The notes: generated by a model not told the origin, from the sequence alone. A DNA stretch of 8,104 nt from Pirellulaceae bacterium (GCA_013002105.1 JABDKS010000254.1:1-8104), one strand, 5' to 3'. Counted from the first letter of the stretch, positions 1 to 7,194 are shown. Program-made: numbers and translations.

Positions 1-708
1 CAGGTCGAACCATTTCTTCGAAGCGTAAATGGGGACGTGCGGTAGATGAAATCCGATGGCCATAAAAAACGGCTTATCACGAGCCGCCAACTTTGGCAGT
101 TCCGCCGCCGCCCAAGCCGCCGTTTGATAATCGCGTTGCTCTTGGTCAGGCGTGTCGACTTGTCCCCAATCCCACAGGGGATGAGAACCGCGTAATGTGA
201 AACGCACTTTCTGGTTGCCGCGCCGCCAGCCTGTGTTGCGTTCGATGTGATCAAACGAGTCTGGGTCGGCAGCGCCGTGGAATATCTTTCCCTTGGTCGT
301 GACGAAATATCCCTGTCCGCGAAACGTCTGAAACAGGGTTTCCGCATGTTTGGTCGGCTGGACCGTGCGAAACCGAGGCCCAAGAAAGTACATTCCGGTT
401 GTCGATGGTAACTGACCGAGCAGCATACTGACGCGCGACGGATTACAGATCGGCGCTTGGCAATGTGCATTGGCGAACATCACCCCGCGTTTTGCCAGCG
501 AATCGATATGCGGCGTTTGGACCTGCGGGTGCCCGCCGTAACAGCCCAACCAATCATTCAAATCGTCGATCGAGATGAAAAGGACGTTTGGCCGATTCGC
601 ATCCGCAGACTGCGAGCTTGGTGGCTGATCGGCTGCCGACAATTCCGTTGTCAGAAAAACGATGGGCGACGCGGCAACGATCCACAGCGCAACAACAATT
701 CGCAACAT
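1..708 (-). CDS. Secreted sulfatase, iduronate-2-sulfatase-like (3' end outside window)
   Basis: Type I (formylglycine-dependent) sulfatase that would hydrolyse sulfate esters, probably on a sugar or polysaccharide, in the periplasm or outside the cell. Only 236 N-terminal residues are present, about half of the usual family length. Residues 1-25 form a signal peptide (hydrophobic stretch 4-19, cleavage probably near LSA|AD). Asp48-Asp49 in the ISIDD motif are the usual calcium ligands. Cys88 in CNPSR (88-92) fits C-x-P-S-R, the motif matured to formylglycine by a sulfatase-modifying enzyme, which is not in the window. Lys141/His144 in the GKIFHG motif and His221/His224 in FHLPHVP match active-site positions of iduronate-2-sulfatases, the closest subfamily I recognise. 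The ATG at 708 is preceded by AGGA with a 5-base spacer. It lies 7 bases after the stop of the propeller gene, so the two are likely one operon. The exact substrate cannot be told; sulfated algal glycans are a reasonable guess for a marine planctomycete. Confidence 0.93.
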   Translation of the reverse strand, partial: MLRIVVALWIVAASPIVFLTTELSAADQPPSSQSADANRPNVLFISIDDLNDWLGCYGGHPQVQTPHIDSLAKRGVMFANAHCQAPICNPSRVSMLLGQLPSTTGMYFLGPRFRTVQPTKHAETLFQTFRGQGYFVTTKGKIFHGAADPDSFDHIERNTGWRRGNQKVRFTLRGSHPLWDWGQVDTPDQEQRDYQTAAWAAAELPKLAARDKPFFMAIGFHLPHVPIYASKKWFDL

Positions 709-713
709 GTCTG

Positions 714-717
714 TCCT
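714..717 (-). promoter_or_regulatory. Ribosome-binding site of the sulfatase, overlapping the upstream stop codon
   Basis: On the minus strand the bases AGGA stand 5 bases before the sulfatase ATG. The A and first G are also the last two bases of the TAG stop codon (718-716) of the propeller gene. This supports the chosen sulfatase start and suggests translational coupling of the two genes. Confidence 0.65.
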
Positions 718-2800
718 ATTCGGGTTCTTTGATCTGGTTACTGATGCAGTACAACTTCGATGCGGTCCGAATCAACAGCTTGCCGTCGACAACCGCCGGA
801 CAGGCAATCGTCAACTCGGACAATTGGTTCGTATGAAGTAGTTCGTACTCCGCTCCCGCCTTGATCACGTACGTCAATCCATCCTCGCTGAGGCAAAAAA
901 TCTTTCCGTTGTAGGCCCACGGCGATGCGGTGAAGGAGCCGCCGGGTGAGAAACGTTTTTTGCCGTAAATCATCTCGCCGGTCTTCGCGTTGTGGCACGT
1001 CAAGAATCCTTGGTCGTACAACGTGTACAGAAAATCGCCGTACACGAGTTGCGTCGTGTTGTACGGTGCTGCCGTTGGTCTGTACCAGCGAATAAACTTA
1101 CTGTCGGTAAACTGGTCCTCCGGCGTAATGTCACCCGACGCACCCGGCAAAACAGCAAACGTCGGGCGATGAGAATCGCCAACATATCCCGATGCGATGT
1201 AGCACATGCCGTGAGCAACAAAAGGGGACGGAATCACCAAGCCCGACATCTGTCCATCAAATTCCCACAGCAAGTTGCCGTCTAAATCGTAAGACCGATT
1301 CTTTTTTTGGCCCGGCACAACGATCTCGGTACGCTGCTCATGTTCCCAAATCAAGGGCGTCGCCCACGAGTGTGTTTCCTGACGTTCGGTGCGCCATCGC
1401 TGCTGGCCTGTCTTGGTATCAAACGCTGCGATCCAGGAGGTACCAAAATTGTCGTACACAACGATCACTTGTCCGTCGTGAACGATCGGTGACGCCGCAG
1501 CACCGTAATCCTGCAGCGTTTTCTCCGGATCGATGGCACGACTCCAAAGCAACGCTCCGTCAAGATCGTAACAGTACAACCCCAGGTCACCGAACAGGAC
1601 ATACAATCGCTCGCCATCGGTCGTCGGTGTCTCAGCCGCATACGTGCTTTTGGGGTGCCGCGGCACCTTGGGCAGGCCGACATGAGCCTCGTGCTTCCAA
1701 ATCTCTTTGCCAGAACTCAAATCAAAGCAGTACACCATCCAATGATGGACGCCCTTGGCCGGATCGCGAACACCTTTGCCAAGGTACAGCCCACCTTTGG
1801 GCTTTACGTTGTCGTCGCTTTCGGCGACCACCGTGGAAACAAACACTTTGTCATCCCAAACAACCGGACATGCCCAGCCAAGGCCCGGGACGTCCGCTGA
1901 CCAAAGCACGTTTTCCTGGCGACTCCATGTCTCGCTCAGCCGCTGATCGTCAGCGTACGCGGCCGTGCCATCGACGCCCCGAAATCGGGGAGAATTCTTT
2001 TGGCTGACAAGCCCAGTCGTACGGTCGCTAAGTGCGGCAACATCGTCGGCGATCGCTAAGTCACTCTTCGCACCGACCTCGGTGCGGGCTATCCCCAACC
2101 GTTTTGCGGTGAAGTCTAAGTCTCCCGTGTTGCCGTTGACAGCGTAATTCAGGACACCACGCATCGTGTCGCCGTAGGGACGACCGGTGAATGAAACGTC
2201 CAACCGATTGCCGCTCAAGTCCCCGACAATGTCGAATCGAAGTTCATTGTCGACGATCGAAATATCTGTTGGCGTGAGAACTTTGTCGTCACTGCGATAG
2301 ATTCCAGAGAGTTCGTCGCCCTTTGCTGACAGTGTCAGTGTGGGCACCAACGTCTTATCATCTGGCGTTTTGATTTCAAACGCCCACGTCCCCAGCACAT
2401 CCGCCGTCACAACACTTCGACTCGGATTCCACCGATACTCCGCTTCGCCCTGGCTGGTTTTAGCGACCACCGTCCCGTCAATTTGATCGCCCTGGACGCT
2501 GCCGGAAAACAGAAACGTGACCGTCTGCCCCAACTCCGCATCAAATTCAAACGAGACCACTTCGCCATCAAACTTTCCGTTCCGCAGAGTCAGTTCGGCA
2601 CCCGAACCAACGTATTGACCGGTGACTTTTCCGCCATCAGCTAACTGTAATTGGACCGAATCGCGAATCGTTTCGCCGTCTTGCTCGTGCTGCCACCGCC
2701 AAGTCCCCGACGGCGTCGCGTCTTGCTGCTGCTGTGCCGCCAGATCCAACGCGGGCAAGACAAACACAAAAATCAGTGTGAACGATCGAGCAAAAAGCAT
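716..2800 (-). CDS. Secreted PQQ-like (BamB-type) beta-propeller protein with two N-terminal beta domains
   Basis: Protein of 694 residues from the ATG at 2800. Residues 1-22 are a signal peptide (MLFARS then a hydrophobic run, cleavage near LAA|Q). Residues 32-114 and 137-233 are two related beta-rich units, each opening with GTW and holding a G-x-Y and a late F-x-G element. After a linker, residues 272-690 form a PQQ_2/BamB-like propeller: it opens with FRGVDGTA and has repeated blades of the type 'VYCFDLSSGKEIW', 'LYCYDLDGALLW' and 'AAFDTKTGQQRW'. Such planctomycete proteins are often annotated PQQ-binding, but I cannot identify cofactor ligands, so it may be a structural scaffold rather than a dehydrogenase. 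An in-frame GTG at 2830 would add 10 residues; I prefer the ATG because it gives a compact signal peptide. The gene ends with TAG 7 bases before the sulfatase start, so a joint role in glycan use or surface display is likely but inferred. An in-frame A-AAA-AAG heptamer lies at codons 498-500. Confidence 0.9.
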   Translation of the reverse strand: MLFARSFTLIFVFVLPALDLAAQQQQDATPSGTWRWQHEQDGETIRDSVQLQLADGGKVTGQYVGSGAELTLRNGKFDGEVVSFEFDAELGQTVTFLFSGSVQGDQIDGTVVAKTSQGEAEYRWNPSRSVVTADVLGTWAFEIKTPDDKTLVPTLTLSAKGDELSGIYRSDDKVLTPTDISIVDNELRFDIVGDLSGNRLDVSFTGRPYGDTMRGVLNYAVNGNTGDLDFTAKRLGIARTEVGAKSDLAIADDVAALSDRTTGLVSQKNSPRFRGVDGTAAYADDQRLSETWSRQENVLWSADVPGLGWACPVVWDDKVFVSTVVAESDDNVKPKGGLYLGKGVRDPAKGVHHWMVYCFDLSSGKEIWKHEAHVGLPKVPRHPKSTYAAETPTTDGERLYVLFGDLGLYCYDLDGALLWSRAIDPEKTLQDYGAAASPIVHDGQVIVVYDNFGTSWIAAFDTKTGQQRWRTERQETHSWATPLIWEHEQRTEIVVPGQKKNRSYDLDGNLLWEFDGQMSGLVIPSPFVAHGMCYIASGYVGDSHRPTFAVLPGASGDITPEDQFTDSKFIRWYRPTAAPYNTTQLVYGDFLYTLYDQGFLTCHNAKTGEMIYGKKRFSPGGSFTASPWAYNGKIFCLSEDGLTYVIKAGAEYELLHTNQLSELTIACPAVVDGKLLIRTASKLYCISNQIKEPE
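2102..2707 (-). repeat. Two tandem GTW beta domains in the propeller protein
   Basis: Unit 1 (2459-2707) and unit 2 (2102-2392) encode similar segments of roughly 83 and 97 residues. Both run GTW, a short charged stretch, an alternating hydrophobic strand, G-x-Y (GQY / GIY), a D/N-rich turn, a strand ending in F, then FSGSVQGDQIDG in unit 1 against FTGRPYGDTMRG in unit 2. The similarity is clear in protein but weak in DNA, so the duplication is old. The fold looks like a small beta-barrel or sandwich. The function is unknown; it may mediate binding or dimer contacts in front of the propeller. Confidence 0.6.
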
Positions 2801-2933
2801 GGCACAAGTCCGTTGGCGCGGGGAGATCACGGATCAGCCTGACGTCGAATCGCGTCGGGCGGGACCGATGTCACGCTGCGAGTGTCGTGACCGACTTAGT
2901 TTATCACCAATGCAACGAACGCGTCATCGTCGT

Positions 2934-5900
2934 CTATACGAATTCCCAGCGTCCGATCACACCGTCGTCCAAATCGACGTAATACAAAAACCCGTCGGGA
3001 CCTTGGACGATTTGCACAACCACGTTGGCGCCCGTCGCGAACGTCTGCACGCTTTCAATGTCTCCGTTTGTATCAAAGCTAACGTTGCGGACGATTCCTT
3101 GCCCCAAATCATTGAAGAACAAATCGCCTTGGTATTCCGTTGGGTATTGATTGCCGCTGTAGATGTCCCCGAGCACGATTGCGTTGATGCCGTCTGCCGC
3201 ATGATTGAGCGACAGAATCGACGGGGTCGCATTATTGTTGGCGTAAAAGGCCGCGGCTTCCGGCAGGTTCTTGTATCCACCGGTTTGCACATTCGTACCG
3301 GTCGCTCCTTCGTAAAACGGCCATCCGTAGTTGGCACCCGGTCCGGCGCCATTGATCTCTTCCCACGCGGTCCACCCCACGTCGCCGACATAGACCTGTC
3401 CCGTTGCATCATCGACAGTGATGCGGAACGGATTACGAAGGCCATATTGGTAGACCTTGGACCGATTCGCATCGGGGTCATTGTTGTAGAACGGGTTGTC
3501 GATCAAGCCATCGCCGGTGATGGGATCGACTCGCAAAATCTTTCCCGACAGATTGTCAATATCCAAAACACGCAACGCGCGTGGGTCCACCTGGTTGTAC
3601 GATGCACCGTCGCCAATGGAAACATACAAGGCACCGTCTGGACCGAACTCGACGGCGCCAACTGTATGTGACTCACTGTCACTGGCGATAAAATCTTGGA
3701 GGTTGGTTCCGTCAGGCAAAATGCCGGCGGGCGGTTCGGAGAAGTTCGACGTGCTATTTGCAAATCCATTGAAGTTCTCCCAGGTGCTGTTTTCGCCCAA
3801 TAGGATGAACTCGCTGCCCGGGACAATCGATGTGTAACCGGTCGCTGCATCCAATGTCACGCGCGTCAGTCGCCCTGCTCGATTTCCGTTTCCGTCCGGA
3901 CCCGCCAGCGAGCCCGCCGATTGATCGTTCACTTCTGGAGGATCGTAGGTGTACAACAAATACAAGTACGGGCTGTTGGATAGGTCAGGGTGAACCGCAA
4001 TATCCAACAAGCCGCGATCGCGAGTTCCATTGACGCGGTCGCTGAAATCCAACAATGTGCCCAAGTCGCTTCCGTTTTGATAAACATGCACGACGCCGCG
4101 TTGTTCGGCCACATACATGATCGATCCTCCGGCGGTGAAATCAATGGAGGTTGGTTTGATAAAACCGGTCGCAATCGTCTGGGCCACCGGTGTCGAACCG
4201 GGGATGGGATCGTTGGGAATCGGAGGTACCTCCGTATTCATCGACCAATCGATCAAATCGTGGTTGTTCGCCAAGCCACCCGTACCCGCACTGAATCCAG
4301 CGTATGCCTGACTGCCTACGATTCCCAACAGATCGACGTTTGTTACCAACAAAGGATTCGTCGGCTTGGTGGCTGTCTCCGATAGATAGACCGCCAACAC
4401 ATTGTTCGTGCCGTTGTAGTCAATCCATGCATACTTGTCGGCTCCTCCGTTCAAATCGACCGCATATGTCTTCGTAGCGATCGGCGTAGCGACATTTCCG
4501 TTGACCAACACCGATAGGTGGTTGTCGTTGACATCATCGGCATTGGCGTATGTATCAAATTCGATTGCCACACTGTTATTGATTCCCGCGTAACCAAGGC
4601 CACCGCCGGTCTGGCCGATCGCGAGGCTGCCGGCTGGATCGCCCTGAACGACAAATGTCATTCCATCTGCACCATTGCCGCCACCACCAGCAGCGATTCG
4701 AAATGTGAATTGGGACTGAAATGACGTGTCCGCGTTGATCGGTATCGCCGTATCGTAAAATGCGGTTCCCGCTTGATTGAGCGCCGTATCGGTCAGCCGC
4801 AGCACACCACCTGTACCTACAGCACTACCATTGAGAATCAACTGACCGACATCATTGAAATCGGCAAATTGTGGCAATTCGATGTCGTTAATCGTGATCG
4901 TTGCGGTCCTTGGCACCAGGATTCCAGCGCCCGTGGGATTATCAATCGTGAACGAAAACGTCTCGGTTCCTTCGGCAACGCCATCGGACACCAGCGTGAT
5001 CAAAACGTCACGTGACGTTTCGCCAATCGCGAAACTCAGAACGTCGTCGACACCGACAAAATCGTCTCCCTCAACGGCCGACCCTGAAACCGATCGGTAC
5101 TCGATGGTCGCCGGCGTGTCAGATCCACCCGTTCGATTGATGGTCACAATCGCCACACCGGCTGCTTCATCGACATTGATGACACTGTTGGCCAACACAA
5201 ACGCGCCACTTTCGGCGGGCGGCTCCGCGTCGTACTGAAAATAGCCATTGGCATGCAGCATCTCGCCTCTGCCATACCCGGCTACCACTCCGTCGTCGCT
5301 GGTCCATGTCCCCGTGGAATAGACCGTCGGATCCTCGGTCTGGTAGATGACTCCATCGATGTCGATACGGTCGACTCGCACATTGCGATCCGTGCCCGTC
5401 GCCTCGTCGAATAAGTCATTCGTGAACGCGACGCGTACTTGATCAGCCGCGACCAGACCGGTTGCCGCGAAAGTAAACGCTTGTTGGTTCAGCCCGATGT
5501 CCGTCCATTGCGCAACGGCGATCTGGTCAATTTGCAATTCGATCGTCTCATCACCTTCAAATCCTTCTGCATAGACGGTGACGATGGATCCGTTGCCGAC
5601 TGGTGCCGCGGCGTATTGAAAATACCCGTTGCCATGCAGCGTTTCGCCCCGCCCGTAACCCGGCGTGATCCCGTCGGCAGCAAGCCATGTCCCTGTCGAA
5701 TACACGCTGCTCGATTCGCTTTGCAACGTCTGCTCACCGACCTGAATGAAGTCGACCGTCAAATTACGGTCAATCCCATTGGCATCGTCGTACAAATCAT
5801 TGATGAATGCCACGCGTACCCGATCGGCCGTTACCACTTCGCTGACGGTGTAGTTATAGGTATTGCCAACCGTGCTAACGTTCTCCCAGGTTTCAACGGT

Positions 5901-7040
5901 AACACCGTCGATTTGCAGCGACATCGATTCCTGTCCCGTGGAACCGCTCGCTTGGATCGCGATGGGAGTCCCTCCGCTACTCGTATCGGCATACTGAAAA
6001 TACCCATTGGCGTGCAAGTACTCGCCGCGTCCAAAACCTGCTACCAAACCATCGGCCGGCAGCCAGGTTCCTGTCGAAAACACCGACGGGGATTCCGTCT
6101 GAAACGTGATACCGTCCACCGAGATCGAATCAATACGCAGGTTACGGTCAACTCCATTGGCCTGATCGTAAAGGTCGTTAGTAAACGCAATACGAATCTG
6201 GCCAGGATCGATATCGTCGACATTGTAGGTATACGTCGTGAAAACATTCCCGTACGCATCACCACCGACATTCAGATAAGTTGCAACGACTTGCCCGTCG
6301 ATCTGCAATTGCATCATTTCTTCGTTCGTCACGCCGGCGGCGCGGATAGTGATTGGCAGCACACCTTGGTAGTGGTCGCGGGCTCGCTGCGAGATCGCGA
6401 GCGCACTGTCGACTTTACCAACCGATCGCTCCAATAACCAATCGCCTCCAAGCTCCGATGATCCGGTGTCGTCGTCCGAAGCAGCAACATCCGCACCAGT
6501 CAAACCGGCTAAACGGCGGATGAAAGCTTGCCCTGCGTCTCCTTCGCCTGTGCGACATCCATATAACAAGATATCGGCGGTATCGGTCAACGAACGTGAC
6601 CATCGCCGAATCTGTTCTTGCCGCTGCACCAACGTTGCTTGATCCACTGTCGCGTCACCAAGATCAATGCAACCAGAGCGGCCGTGTGCAATGATGTGGA
6701 TACTTTGAACACGGCGGTGCGACGCGAGCGCTCGCGTGATTTGATCAATGCCGCAATCGGTACGATCCAGCAGGACTATCTCTTGTGCCTCGTCAATACC
6801 GTCGATCAAATCCTCCACATCCGCGACGGTCGGATCGACGAAAACGAGGCTGATTGTGCCACGGACCCGAGTAGCATCATTTGCATCCAATACAACAGAG
6901 ACGTCGGTCGGCGGCGATGGCGTGACGACCGCACCCGCGTCGGCTGCCAGTAGCAGTCTGCGCTCCAGTGCGGTCATGGTCCACCGAACACTTGATCGAT
7001 TGTGGCCCCGGTTATTGTGACGATTTGAATCGCGTATCAT
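2934..7040 (-). CDS. Large secreted mosaic protein: DUF4347, 3x CBM60-like, Calx-beta, L-type lectin, glucose/sorbosone dehydrogenase
   Basis: Protein of 1368 residues from the ATG at 7040. The basic N-terminus leads into LERRLLLAAD (25-34), a planctomycete LEPRxLL-type export motif. Domains follow in order: DUF4347 (about 49-217, with His119 in IIAHG and Cys162 in LLYGC); three CBM60-like modules (230-352, 360-477, 487-604); Calx-beta (612-719, with VDEAAG, EGDDF and EGTETF); an L-type lectin domain (723-935, ADGMTF with Asp792, IEFDTY with Glu827/Asp829, and DNH with Asp839/His841); and a glucose/sorbosone dehydrogenase propeller (953-1366, with RGLLDIAVHPD including His1017, SHTVGAVEFGPDG, GDG 1143-1145, YGLRNPF including Arg1202, and NYGWP). 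Known members of the last family are soluble quinoproteins oxidising aldoses or sorbosone. The plausible role is a glycan-bound extracellular sugar oxidase; this is inferred from the domains. It ends right after the propeller, with no dockerin or anchor. An in-frame TTG at 7175 would add 45 residues lacking any signal-like character. Confidence 0.92.
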   Translation of the reverse strand: MIRDSNRHNNRGHNRSSVRWTMTALERRLLLAADAGAVVTPSPPTDVSVVLDANDATRVRGTISLVFVDPTVADVEDLIDGIDEAQEIVLLDRTDCGIDQITRALASHRRVQSIHIIAHGRSGCIDLGDATVDQATLVQRQEQIRRWSRSLTDTADILLYGCRTGEGDAGQAFIRRLAGLTGADVAASDDDTGSSELGGDWLLERSVGKVDSALAISQRARDHYQGVLPITIRAAGVTNEEMMQLQIDGQVVATYLNVGGDAYGNVFTTYTYNVDDIDPGQIRIAFTNDLYDQANGVDRNLRIDSISVDGITFQTESPSVFSTGTWLPADGLVAGFGRGEYLHANGYFQYADTSSGGTPIAIQASGSTGQESMSLQIDGVTVETWENVSTVGNTYNYTVSEVVTADRVRVAFINDLYDDANGIDRNLTVDFIQVGEQTLQSESSSVYSTGTWLAADGITPGYGRGETLHGNGYFQYAAAPVGNGSIVTVYAEGFEGDETIELQIDQIAVAQWTDIGLNQQAFTFAATGLVAADQVRVAFTNDLFDEATGTDRNVRVDRIDIDGVIYQTEDPTVYSTGTWTSDDGVVAGYGRGEMLHANGYFQYDAEPPAESGAFVLANSVINVDEAAGVAIVTINRTGGSDTPATIEYRSVSGSAVEGDDFVGVDDVLSFAIGETSRDVLITLVSDGVAEGTETFSFTIDNPTGAGILVPRTATITINDIELPQFADFNDVGQLILNGSAVGTGGVLRLTDTALNQAGTAFYDTAIPINADTSFQSQFTFRIAAGGGGNGADGMTFVVQGDPAGSLAIGQTGGGLGYAGINNSVAIEFDTYANADDVNDNHLSVLVNGNVATPIATKTYAVDLNGGADKYAWIDYNGTNNVLAVYLSETATKPTNPLLVTNVDLLGIVGSQAYAGFSAGTGGLANNHDLIDWSMNTEVPPIPNDPIPGSTPVAQTIATGFIKPTSIDFTAGGSIMYVAEQRGVVHVYQNGSDLGTLLDFSDRVNGTRDRGLLDIAVHPDLSNSPYLYLLYTYDPPEVNDQSAGSLAGPDGNGNRAGRLTRVTLDAATGYTSIVPGSEFILLGENSTWENFNGFANSTSNFSEPPAGILPDGTNLQDFIASDSESHTVGAVEFGPDGALYVSIGDGASYNQVDPRALRVLDIDNLSGKILRVDPITGDGLIDNPFYNNDPDANRSKVYQYGLRNPFRITVDDATGQVYVGDVGWTAWEEINGAGPGANYGWPFYEGATGTNVQTGGYKNLPEAAAFYANNNATPSILSLNHAADGINAIVLGDIYSGNQYPTEYQGDLFFNDLGQGIVRNVSFDTNGDIESVQTFATGANVVVQIVQGPDGFLYYVDLDDGVIGRWEFV
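2937..4184 (-). other. Glucose/sorbosone dehydrogenase (GSDH) propeller domain
   Basis: The C-terminal 416 residues follow the GSDH family pattern: GFIKPTSIDF, MYVAEQRGVVHVY, RDRGLLDIAVHPDL, the insert with N-R-x-G-R-L-x-R, SHTVGAVEFGPDGALYVSIGDG, NLSGKILRVDP, YGLRNPFR, VGWTAWEEIN, NYGWPFYEG and DLFFNDLGQGIVRNV. His1017 and Arg1202 sit where soluble quinoprotein glucose dehydrogenases have catalytic or cofactor residues. The domain looks complete, so an active PQQ enzyme is possible. I saw no PQQ biosynthesis genes in the window, and the substrate is unknown. Confidence 0.85.
4236..4874 (-). other. L-type (legume-like) lectin domain
   Basis: Residues 723-935 match bacterial legume-lectin-like domains. 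GADGMTFVVQ supplies the carbohydrate-site Asp. SVAIEFDTY and the following DVNDNH give the Glu, Asp, Asn, Asp and His used for the calcium/manganese pair in legume lectins. The C-terminal GFSAGTGG then NNHDLIDWSM matches the usual last strands. All expected metal and sugar positions appear to be kept, so sugar binding is plausible. The ligand cannot be predicted. Confidence 0.8.
4884..5207 (-). other. Calx-beta domain
   Basis: The encoded residues (612-719 of the 1368-residue protein) carry the Calx-beta pattern: VDEAAGVAIVTINRTGG, TIEYRSVSGSAVEGDDF, a VLSFAIGETSRDVLI strand, EGTETFSFTI and a final TATITINDIE. These calcium-binding beta-sandwich domains are common spacers and adhesive units in secreted planctomycete proteins. 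Here the domain separates the CBM60-like array from the lectin domain. Confidence 0.85.
5229..6353 (-). repeat. Three tandem CBM60-like carbohydrate-binding modules
   Basis: Unit 1 is at 5985-6353, unit 2 at 5610-5963 and unit 3 at 5229-5582, separated by linkers of about 7-9 residues. Each opens with an E-x-[MI]-x-LQID strand. Each then has RVAF-x-NDL[YF]D-like and DRN-x-x-[IV]D motifs, followed by YSTGTW, DG, GRGE and H-[AG]-NGYFQY. These are hallmarks of calcium-dependent xylan/galactan-binding CBM60 modules (related to CBM36). The ND...D and DRN...D residues, kept in all three, are the likely calcium ligands. Unit 1 has a slightly longer loop (GGDAYGNVFTT). No cysteines occur in the units, so a stabilising disulfide is absent. 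By eye the units share about half of their residues, which fits duplication followed by divergence. Confidence 0.78.
6390..6896 (-). other. DUF4347 domain with conserved His and Cys
   Basis: The encoded segment has the DUF4347 pattern: a strand ISLVFVDPTV, VEDLIDGI, then IHIIAHGRSG, DILLYGCRTGEG, a helix with GQAFIRRLAGLTGADV, and a closing GSSELGGDWLLE. In this family the domain sits at the N-terminus of large secreted bacterial proteins. The strand-HG and strand-GC elements, with His119 and Cys162 about 43 residues apart, resemble the catalytic pair of caspase-like (clan CD) peptidases. Family membership is confident; a proteolytic role is inference only. Confidence 0.82.
6939..6968 (-). 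other. LEPRxLL-like planctomycete export motif
   Basis: This stretch encodes LERRLLLAAD, 24 residues after the chosen ATG and following a basic segment rich in Arg, His and Asn. It resembles the LEPRxLL motif at the N-terminus of many secreted planctomycete proteins, with Arg in place of Pro. There is no classical long hydrophobic signal peptide, so export probably depends on this motif. It helps place the start at 7040 rather than further upstream. Confidence 0.75.
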
Positions 7041-7194
7041 GATGACAACTCTGGTTGATGCACACGGCTTGACCCCTGCCAAGCGACTCCCATTACGATC
7101 ACCAGCGTAATCTTGCGTCGATTGCGTTGCCACCTTTGCAAGTGTCTTCTGCCTGCCGAAAAACACGGTAGTCAAATTGATATTTCTGGCGGGC
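7041..7194 (-). other. Leader between the YcxB-like gene and the mosaic-protein gene
   Basis: This is a 154-base gap on the transcribed strand. It stays open in frame with the mosaic gene back to a TTG at 7175. I see no strong sigma-70-like promoter and no hairpin with a T-run. A weak AGAG purine stretch lies about 9 bases before the ATG at 7040. Confidence 0.4.

Noticed and set aside
1192..2007. Plus-strand open frame (271 codons) opposite the propeller gene
   Set aside because: Arg/Pro/Ser-rich composition without domains, fully antisense to the propeller blades.
2801..2830. GTG at 2830 as start of the propeller gene
   Set aside because: It adds ten polar residues before a good signal peptide that starts at the ATG at 2800; neither start has a strong ribosome-binding site, so it remains a minor alternative.
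2870..2891. Hairpin GTCACG/CGTGAC with a 10-base loop between the mosaic and propeller genes
   Set aside because: Only six base pairs, a large loop and no T-run on the transcribed strand, so it is not a convincing intrinsic terminator; it could be chance.
2622..3671. Long plus-strand open frame (349 codons) across the junction of the propeller and mosaic genes
   Set aside because: It is antisense to two well-supported genes, has no recognisable domain, and is rich in Arg/Ser/Val as expected for an antisense shadow.
5439..6437. Long plus-strand open frame (332 codons) opposite the CBM60-like array
   Set aside because: Its internal similarity merely mirrors the repeats on the coding strand; the minus-strand frame explains all conserved motifs.
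7153..7178. TTGACT on the minus strand as a -35 box for the mosaic gene
   Set aside because: No acceptable -10 sequence lies 16-18 bases downstream, so I do not call a promoter.
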